This document shows positions 5,337 to 9,761 of a DNA stretch of 9,761 nucleotides, piece by piece. Each line of letters begins with the position of its first letter. Position 1 is the stretch's first letter. This stretch comes from Streptococcaceae bacterium (GTDB lineage Bacteria; Bacillota; Bacilli; Lactobacillales; Streptococcaceae). Both the position numbers and the translations under genes were made by a program. The notes under the pieces are model-generated. The model had not been told where the DNA came from. It saw nothing but the letters and a program-made list of their open reading frames with translations, and did no database searches. The stretch is from assembly GCA_031270215.1 (NCBI GenBank), contig JAISYB010000097.1, positions 1 through 9,761 of the forward strand, read 5' to 3'.

Positions 5337-7484
5337 TTATTTCTTAACAAGCCTAACTTCGATTGCTTCAACACGTTTAGCTTTGCCGACTGTTCCGGCA
5401 ATTGCGCCATCACTAACCCAACCCTGCCAGCCGACATCTTGAACATGCGTGCGGTATTGAATATGATATTTGCTCGCTAATGCGCCAGTTAAACGGATTT
5501 TGACCGCTTCTATGCGTTTAGCTTTGCCGACCGTTCCGGCAATTTGCCCATTTTTGACCTCGCTTTGCCAGCCAATATCTTGGACATGTGTGCTGTAAAC
5601 AATGTCGCCAGTCACTCCTGATTCATTATAGGCAAGCTGTAAGGCTTCCACACGCAACGCTTTTCCGGTCGTACCGGCTGTATTTGGTGCGTTTTTGACT
5701 GCCTGCCAGCCGACATTTTGGACATGTGTACGATATTGTAGAACGCCTGTTTTAGTTGGTTTCAAAATGGTTGGAATGTAGTTAAAGGTCACTGTTTGAT
5801 TTTTTGTATCCTGAGCAGTTAAGCCATTCTGGTTGGCTGCTATCTTAATCGTTTGAGCACCCGGCTTGTAATAGCCTGAAATGTCCGGCGGTGTTACAGT
5901 GACTGTCGCACCAACCTCTCTGGTTGTCGTTTGCGTTTGAATAACTGCCCCTGTGTCAGCATTGACGTAGTTTTGATTAATCGTTACATAAGTCTTAGGA
6001 ACAAGCTTGACTTCGATTGCTTCGACACGTTTAGCTTTGCCGACTGTTCCGGCAACTGCCCCATCACTAACCCAACCCTGCCAGCCGACATCTTGAACAT
6101 GCGTACGATATTGAATATGATATTTGTTCGCTAATGCGCCAGTTAAACGGATTTTGATAGCTTCTATGCGTTTAGACTGCCCGCTTGTTCCTGCAGCTTG
6201 CCCATTTTTGACCTCGCTTTGCCAGCCAATATCTTGGACATGTGTGCTGTAAACGATGTCGCCAGTCACTCCTGATTCATTATAGGCAAGCTGTAAGGCT
6301 TCCACACGCAACGCTTTTCCGGTCGTACCGGCTGTATTTGGTGCGTTTTTGACTGCCTGCCAGCCGACATCTTGGACATGTGCTTTATATTGCAAAGTCT
6401 TTTCCGCTGTCGGTTTCAAGTCAGGATACGATATGACACTACCTCCTGTAAAACGTCCCGTATAGTCAATATTTGTATCAATCGCAGCACTTCTGCTCAT
6501 ACCTGTATAATACATCTGAGAAGAAAACTGCCACGCAGCATTGCCTGTATTTAGCAGATTATTTTTTGACGGTTTACCATAGAGGTATTGCGCAACCCAG
6601 ATATTTGTAGCGCCTAGATAACGTGGCTCCATGTATTTGGTATAATCTCCGACCCATGACTGCGAACAATAGTGCATGACATTGCTAAAGCCTAACGCCT
6701 TGAGTTGATTTTGAAAGGCTAGGGAAGTTAGCGTTGGATCAGCATTTCCCTGTGTCGTTGCAGGATCTTCAATATCATTAACCATTAAGGTTGACGAAGA
6801 AAGCCCAAGTTCCTTAGCATATTGGGCGAAGTAGGTCGCCTCAGAGCGTGCTTTGCTGTCATTTGCAAACATCGAATAATGATAAACTGAAACGACTAAG
6901 CCTGCATTTTTCGCCATTGTGATAAAGCTTTTCGCATAAGGATTGCGATAATTCGTGTCCTGCGTCAGCTTAATACAAACTCCCTTAACACCCCTATTTT
7001 TTAGATTATTAAAGTCGGCTTGAGTCATCCAGCTTTGCCAGCTGGCAATATCTACAAAGTCCTTGCGTGGTAAGCTAGCATCATCACTGCTGAGATTGTC
7101 TGGCGTATCAGCCAACACCTTCACTTGACGCGCACCTGCTGTTGGCTGATAGAGTGATTTTAACAACTTTTCTGTCGGCTTAACATCTTCATGCGCACCT
7201 GAGGCGTAAAAGCCCATTGGAATATCCTCAGCAACTGCCTCCTCTGTATCTGCGCTTGAAGTAACCGGCTCAGGCTCAGAGCTATTTTGAATTAATTGTT
7301 CGCTGCTTGAAAGCTCAGAGCTACTTGAGATACTTTCTGAAGTGACATCACTTGATGATGGTATAATGCCGCTTTCCTCCTCAGCGACAACTAACAGCAC
7401 TTCAAACACCCCAAGACCTAATACGCCAATCAGTCCTGCGTTTAACAGTCTACTGTGTTTCTTTTTAAATTCCCCTAATTTCAT
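5337..7484 (-). CDS. Secreted GH25 muramidase (lysozyme) with two ChW-repeat triplets and a MucBP-like module
   Basis: A 715-residue surface enzyme predicted to cut the N-acetylmuramic acid to N-acetylglucosamine bond of peptidoglycan. Order of parts: basic N-terminus and hydrophobic signal/anchor (about 13-34, possible cleavage after VVA), Ser/Glu-rich linker (about 40-80), GH25 domain (about 143-342), three ChW repeats (about 364-495), a MucBP-like segment (about 497-570), three more ChW repeats (about 582-715). GH25 active-site signatures are visible: Asp145 in FVDIASWQ, Asp237 and Glu239 in NDIEDP, and a late IDTNIDYTG. ChW repeats (HVQDVGWQ...GT.GK..R.EA) are known wall- or ligand-binding modules; there is no LPXTG anchor. 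Start: an ATG at 7496 touches the AAAGGGA ribosome site with no spacing, so the ATG at 7484, about 12 nt from that site, is preferred. The gene follows mecA across a terminator and leads the lipoprotein gene. It could be an autolysin or a secreted bacteriolysin. Confidence 0.92.
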   Translation of the reverse strand: MKLGEFKKKHSRLLNAGLIGVLGLGVFEVLLVVAEEESGIIPSSSDVTSESISSSSELSSSEQLIQNSSEPEPVTSSADTEEAVAEDIPMGFYASGAHEDVKPTEKLLKSLYQPTAGARQVKVLADTPDNLSSDDASLPRKDFVDIASWQSWMTQADFNNLKNRGVKGVCIKLTQDTNYRNPYAKSFITMAKNAGLVVSVYHYSMFANDSKARSEATYFAQYAKELGLSSSTLMVNDIEDPATTQGNADPTLTSLAFQNQLKALGFSNVMHYCSQSWVGDYTKYMEPRYLGATNIWVAQYLYGKPSKNNLLNTGNAAWQFSSQMYYTGMSRSAAIDTNIDYTGRFTGGSVISYPDLKPTAEKTLQYKAHVQDVGWQAVKNAPNTAGTTGKALRVEALQLAYNESGVTGDIVYSTHVQDIGWQSEVKNGQAAGTSGQSKRIEAIKIRLTGALANKYHIQYRTHVQDVGWQGWVSDGAVAGTVGKAKRVEAIEVKLVPKTYVTINQNYVNADTGAVIQTQTTTREVGATVTVTPPDISGYYKPGAQTIKIAANQNGLTAQDTKNQTVTFNYIPTILKPTKTGVLQYRTHVQNVGWQAVKNAPNTAGTTGKALRVEALQLAYNESGVTGDIVYSTHVQDIGWQSEVKNGQIAGTVGKAKRIEAVKIRLTGALASKYHIQYRTHVQDVGWQGWVSDGAIAGTVGKAKRVEAIEVRLVKK
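5344..5752. repeat. ChW-repeat block, copy 2 (C-terminal) of a 654-bp-offset duplication
   Basis: This stretch encodes the last three ChW repeats and matches 5998-6406 at a constant offset of 654 bp (218 codons). Positions 5602-5716 are identical to 6256-6370 over 115 bases, including silent positions, which points to recent duplication or ongoing homogenisation. The copies diverge most in the middle ChW unit around 5518-5545. Confidence 0.9.
5998..6406. repeat. ChW-repeat block, copy 1 (next to the GH25 domain)
   Basis: This is the partner of the block at 5344-5752 and encodes the first ChW triplet. The encoded units of about 134 residues differ at roughly a dozen positions. The spacer between the two blocks (about 5753-5997) encodes the MucBP-like module and has no second copy. 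Confidence 0.9.
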
Positions 7485-7514
7485 GGTATTTAACATTCCC
7501 TTTCTTTTTGATTA

Positions 7515-7548
7515 AATTTAAAAAATGAAGCAGTCACCTACTCCATTT
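7515..7548 (-). terminator. Intrinsic terminator after mecA
   Basis: In the minus-strand RNA AAAUGGAGUAG (7538-7548) pairs with CUGCUUCAUUU (7523-7533) over 11 positions including two G-U pairs, closed by the GNRA-type tetraloop GUGA. It runs directly into UUUUUU (7520-7525) and a further AT-rich stretch. It begins 15 nt after the mecA stop. The G-U pairs would be mismatches on the other strand, so it acts on mecA transcripts. It leaves only about 30 bp before the muramidase start. Confidence 0.8.
7516..7537 (-). promoter_or_regulatory. Doubtful candidate promoter for the muramidase-lipoprotein unit
   Basis: GTGACT (7532-7537) and TTTAAT, about 15 bp downstream on the minus strand, are the only promoter-like pair in the 67-79 bp gap. 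The spacing is short, and the elements overlap the mecA terminator hairpin and its U-run. The unit may instead depend on read-through from mecA. It is recorded because no better promoter is visible. Confidence 0.2.
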
Positions 7549-7563
7549 AAAGTACATCACTAA

Positions 7564-8202
7564 TCAGTCTTTGAAATTTTTACGAATCGCTTCTAACGCA
7601 TCATATTGTAAAACAGTCTGTCCGTATTCGACTAAAACATCGCGCGTAATCGCCGTCTTTTCGCCGTATTCAATCACCCGTCCTAAAATATTCTGCACAT
7701 TAGCTGAGCCGATTTCTATTTGATTTAATAAAATAATCAAGTAGTATTTTCCATTGTACTGATAGAGTTCTGTTGCATCCGCATTGATAAATAAGTCTTG
7801 AGCTAAGGTAATCACATTTTCAAAGTCGTCAAACTCCAGCGAAAAATAGATAAATTCCTTAATCTCTTCCTTTTCTTCCTCTGCTTCTAAATGATCACCT
7901 GCCTCGTGCGATTTTTTTCCGTTGATCCCTTTTAATATCCGATCAACCGTATCCTCAAGCGCCACATCATCTCTTGAAACATAAACCTCCAAGCTGTTCT
8001 CGCTCGGAACAACCTGAAAACTTAACACATTTGAGTCCTCAAACTCATCAGCGATACCAGCTTCATCCAAAATTGTGTAGAAAAAATCCTCTACTGCCCG
8101 CTGGTCGCTCATAAAATCAATCAGATTCATCCCTCGATCAGCTAAGTCCTCCTTAGTAATCGTAATTCGGACATTTCCTTCGTTAATGTGTTCCAGCTCC
8201 AT
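7564..8202 (-). CDS. mecA: MecA, adaptor protein of the ClpC protease
   Basis: MecA recruits substrate proteins to the ClpC ATPase and so to ClpCP degradation in the cytoplasm. In streptococci and bacilli it controls competence regulators and other targets. The 212-residue protein has the family's two domains: an N-terminal substrate-binding domain (about 1-78: MELEHINEGNVRI, DLADRGM, DFFYTILDEAG), and a C-terminal ClpC-binding domain (about 116-212: FIYFSLEFDDFENVITLA, ELYQYNGKYYLIILL, LVEYGQTVLQYDALE). The acidic linker between them (about 79-115) is short compared with the roughly 240-residue streptococcal proteins I know. A GTG at 8211 opens the same frame but forms part of the GAGGTG ribosome site, so the ATG at 8202, 6 nt downstream, is taken as the start. 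It has its own promoter at 8247-8255 and a terminator after it; alr lies upstream without a clear terminator between. Confidence 0.88.
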   Translation of the reverse strand: MELEHINEGNVRITITKEDLADRGMNLIDFMSDQRAVEDFFYTILDEAGIADEFEDSNVLSFQVVPSENSLEVYVSRDDVALEDTVDRILKGINGKKSHEAGDHLEAEEEKEEIKEFIYFSLEFDDFENVITLAQDLFINADATELYQYNGKYYLIILLNQIEIGSANVQNILGRVIEYGEKTAITRDVLVEYGQTVLQYDALEAIRKNFKD

Positions 8203-8221
8203 ATGAAACACCTCTATTCTT

Positions 8222-8233
8222 TTTAATATTAAA
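8222..8233. repeat. 12-bp AT palindrome in the mecA leader
   Basis: TTTAATATTAAA is a perfect palindrome starting about 14 bp downstream of the mecA -10 and ending about 20 bp before the ATG. It could be an operator half-overlapping the transcription start region, or simply AT-rich sequence. No regulator is identifiable. Confidence 0.3.
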
Positions 8234-8246
8234 GTTCCTTGCCCAA

Positions 8247-8255
8247 ATTATAGCA
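8247..8255 (-). promoter_or_regulatory. Extended -10 promoter of mecA
   Basis: TGCTATAAT on the minus strand is a perfect extended -10 element (TGnTATAAT). No good -35 lies 17 bp upstream (TGGCTA, three of six), which is usual for extended -10 promoters. Transcription should start near 8240, giving a leader of about 38 nt before the mecA ATG with GAGGTG as ribosome site. Confidence 0.7.
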
Positions 8256-8292
8256 AATTTCCCCTTAAATAGCCAGAAGCACCTATGCCTTA

Positions 8293-9393
8293 CTAATCCA
8301 CGTAAAACCTAGGTACTCTGTCTGAGAGCGCACAGGCAATTTCATAGTGAATCGTCTTGCTGTATTCTGCGACTGATTGCATCGTAATCTCCTGATTGCC
8401 GTCTTGACCAATCAAGGTCACCTTAGTGCCAACGGGAAATGCTTTAGGCAAGCGTATCATTAGCTGATCCATGCAAATCCGACCGATAATTTCACACCAC
8501 TGTCCTTCAACCAATAGCTCAAAGCCTTGCAGACGTCTAAACCAACCGTCCGCATAACCTATCGGTACTGTCCCAATCCACTCAGTCTGCTTGGTTTGAT
8601 AAGTCGCACCATAGCTGATAAATTCGGCTGCACCAACCTCTTTGACATGAGTCAGCTGGCTGATTAAAGATAGGGCAGGCTGTAAGGTAAAAGGCGCTGC
8701 TAAGGCTCTCCCAGCTGGATTTAAGCCATAGATACCAATGCCAAAGCGCACCAGATTACCACCACAAGCCTGATGCCATAACGAAGCTGCTGTATTACTG
8801 ACATGGACTAGCTCCGGAAGCTTGGCAAAGCTTGCCTTTAGCCTGTTAAAACGCTCAATTTGTTGATTGAAATAATCTTGATTTGGCTCATCTGCTGTGG
8901 CAAAATGCGTGAAAACACCCTCAAAAATGACCCCAAGCTGATTGATTAAGCCTTCAGCCTGCTTGATTTCTTCAACTGTCCTAAGACCAATTCGACCCAT
9001 ACCGGTGTCAAGCTTCAAATGAATTTTCAACTGCTCTAAGTCGTCAACAGCTCTAAGCTCCTCTAAAAATTCCACACGCGCAGCTGTCAAGGTAATCTGA
9101 TGTTTAATTGCTAACTTGGCATATTGCACCGGAATTTCACTTAAGACCAATATCGGCACGCTTAATTGTTGTCGCAGGTCTAAAGCTTCATCTAGGTTGG
9201 ATACACATAAGCCGCTAGCCCCTGCTGCAACTGCCGCCTTAGCGATTTGACTTGCACCATGACCATAACCATTTGCTTTGACAACTGCAAAAACCTTAGC
9301 GCCTTTTGCATTGGCAAGCTCCTGTTTAATATTTGCCCTAATCGCAGAAAGATTAACGCTTGCAAACGTTGGTCGATGTCTTGCTTGATTCAT
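8293..9393 (-). CDS. alr: Alanine racemase
   Basis: A cytoplasmic PLP enzyme that interconverts L- and D-alanine, supplying D-alanine for peptidoglycan cross-links and teichoic acid decoration. At 366 residues it has normal family length. The PLP lysine is Lys39 in VVKANGYGHG. The catalytic tyrosine is Tyr261 in FISYGATY. Further family landmarks are HLKLDTGMGRIG (125-136), THFATAD (162-168), VRFGIGIYGLNP (215-226), IGYADG (278-283) and GRICMDQ (304-310). The ATG at 9393 has an AAAGGGGAGAA ribosome site immediately upstream. It lies 52 nt after acpS, the usual acpS-alr pairing in streptococci and relatives, so the two are probably one operon. The TAG stop is followed at once by an in-frame TAA. 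No terminator is visible before mecA. Confidence 0.97.
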   Translation of the reverse strand: MNQARHRPTFASVNLSAIRANIKQELANAKGAKVFAVVKANGYGHGASQIAKAAVAAGASGLCVSNLDEALDLRQQLSVPILVLSEIPVQYAKLAIKHQITLTAARVEFLEELRAVDDLEQLKIHLKLDTGMGRIGLRTVEEIKQAEGLINQLGVIFEGVFTHFATADEPNQDYFNQQIERFNRLKASFAKLPELVHVSNTAASLWHQACGGNLVRFGIGIYGLNPAGRALAAPFTLQPALSLISQLTHVKEVGAAEFISYGATYQTKQTEWIGTVPIGYADGWFRRLQGFELLVEGQWCEIIGRICMDQLMIRLPKAFPVGTKVTLIGQDGNQEITMQSVAEYSKTIHYEIACALSDRVPRFYVD

Positions 9394-9445
9394 TATTTCT
9401 CCCCTTTCAGAAATGGTAGAAGGCTTGCTTAAAAGTACGCCAAGC

Positions 9446-9761
9446 TTACTTATCAGTTGTCCTTTGAATAATTACAAAAGCAACAACAGTAGTTTCGCTG
9501 TGACTTAAGGACAAGCTTGCTGTGCCATCAAAAGGTGGAAGCTTGGCAAAATACGGCTTACCATACTGATTATTTAACACCTCTATATCCTGAAAGCCCA
9601 GCTTGCCTATTCCTGTTCCCCACGCCTTAGAGAACGCCTCCTTAGCAGTCCATCTGCCGGCTAAATACTCTATCCTGCGCCGCTTAGCAAGCTTTGAGAA
9701 AACAAGCTGTTCATTCGGTGTTAAGACACGCGTGACAAATTTTTCCTTAGCAATCAAATCA
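9446..9761 (-). CDS. acpS: Holo-[acyl-carrier-protein] synthase, N-terminus beyond window edge
   Basis: AcpS transfers 4'-phosphopantetheine from CoA to a serine of acyl carrier protein, activating it for fatty acid synthesis. About 104 residues are visible; the frame stays open to the window edge. The first 15-20 residues, including the conserved GIGxDI metal-binding motif, are missing, so the TTG at 9757 is an internal leucine and not the start. Recognisable motifs: RVLTPNEQ, then YLAGRWTAKEAFSKAWGTGIG with the metal-ligand Glu in AKEA, LGFQDIEVLNNQYGKP, and the terminal SLSLSHSETTVVAFVI typical of the family. A 52-nt gap with no terminator precedes alr. Promoter and start are outside the window. 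Confidence 0.95.
   Translation of the reverse strand, partial: DLIAKEKFVTRVLTPNEQLVFSKLAKRRRIEYLAGRWTAKEAFSKAWGTGIGKLGFQDIEVLNNQYGKPYFAKLPPFDGTASLSLSHSETTVVAFVIIQRTTDK

Noticed and set aside
5227..5442. Plus-strand open frame across the muramidase-lipoprotein junction
   Set aside because: It overlaps two well-supported minus-strand genes and has no recognisable features.
5337..6410. CRISPR-like or mobile-element explanation for the internal repeats
   Set aside because: The repeats are in-frame ChW protein modules about 45 codons long with no unique spacers, inverted ends or transposase.
5931..6554. Two short plus-strand open frames opposite the ChW repeats
   Set aside because: They are antisense to a conserved repeat protein, and their composition follows from the repeats.
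9355..9370. Near-palindrome AACGCTTGCAAACGTT, resembling half of a CcpA cre site
   Set aside because: It lies inside alr codons, the second half departs from the cre consensus, and the position does not fit an operator.
9247..9432. Plus-strand open frame opposite the start of alr
   Set aside because: It is a shadow of alr with no ribosome site or family resemblance.

Overview
The window reads almost entirely on the minus strand and looks like a chromosomal segment of a low-GC Gram-positive coccus of the Streptococcaceae (Streptococcus/Lactococcus-type). The strongest taxonomic clue is the oligopeptide permease. The AmiC-type subunit has a first membrane helix, then a loop of about 245 residues, then five more helices. 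It is followed 2 nt later by AmiD, the amiA-amiC-amiD arrangement of streptococcal Ami systems. A short MecA and an acpS-alr pair fit the same group. The species cannot be fixed from sequence alone.

In transcription order (right to left): the 3' part of acpS (holo-ACP synthase, cut by the right edge), alr (alanine racemase), mecA (ClpC adaptor, with its own extended -10 promoter), a hairpin terminator, a large secreted GH25 muramidase with two triplets of ChW repeats around a MucBP-like module, a serine-rich lipoprotein 24 nt downstream, two successive terminator-like hairpins, a 76-residue DUF1146 membrane protein, and then amiA, amiC and amiD (cut by the left edge). No plus-strand gene, RNA gene, insertion sequence or CRISPR array is supported. 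No gene-free stretch exceeds 300 bases. The two longest gaps (about 244 and 228 bases) hold the ami promoter/leader and the tandem terminators.

Functionally the window has three blocks. acpS-alr supplies the cofactor-loading enzyme of lipid synthesis and D-alanine for peptidoglycan; mecA, with no visible terminator between it and alr, adds regulated proteolysis. The muramidase-lipoprotein pair is a surface module bracketed by terminators; its lipoprotein is not a family I can name. The ami block is a peptide-import ABC transporter. Its promoter carries a 20-bp dyad between -35 and -10 that matches the CodY consensus at 12 of 15 positions. A leader of about 140 nt follows, and a hairpin with a short T-run sits between amiA and amiC, as expected where the binding protein is made in excess over the permease.

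The best leads are the CodY-like operator, the uncharacterised lipoprotein tied to the muramidase, and the recently duplicated and apparently gene-converted ChW repeat blocks. I did not find convincing evidence of an entirely new type of system.
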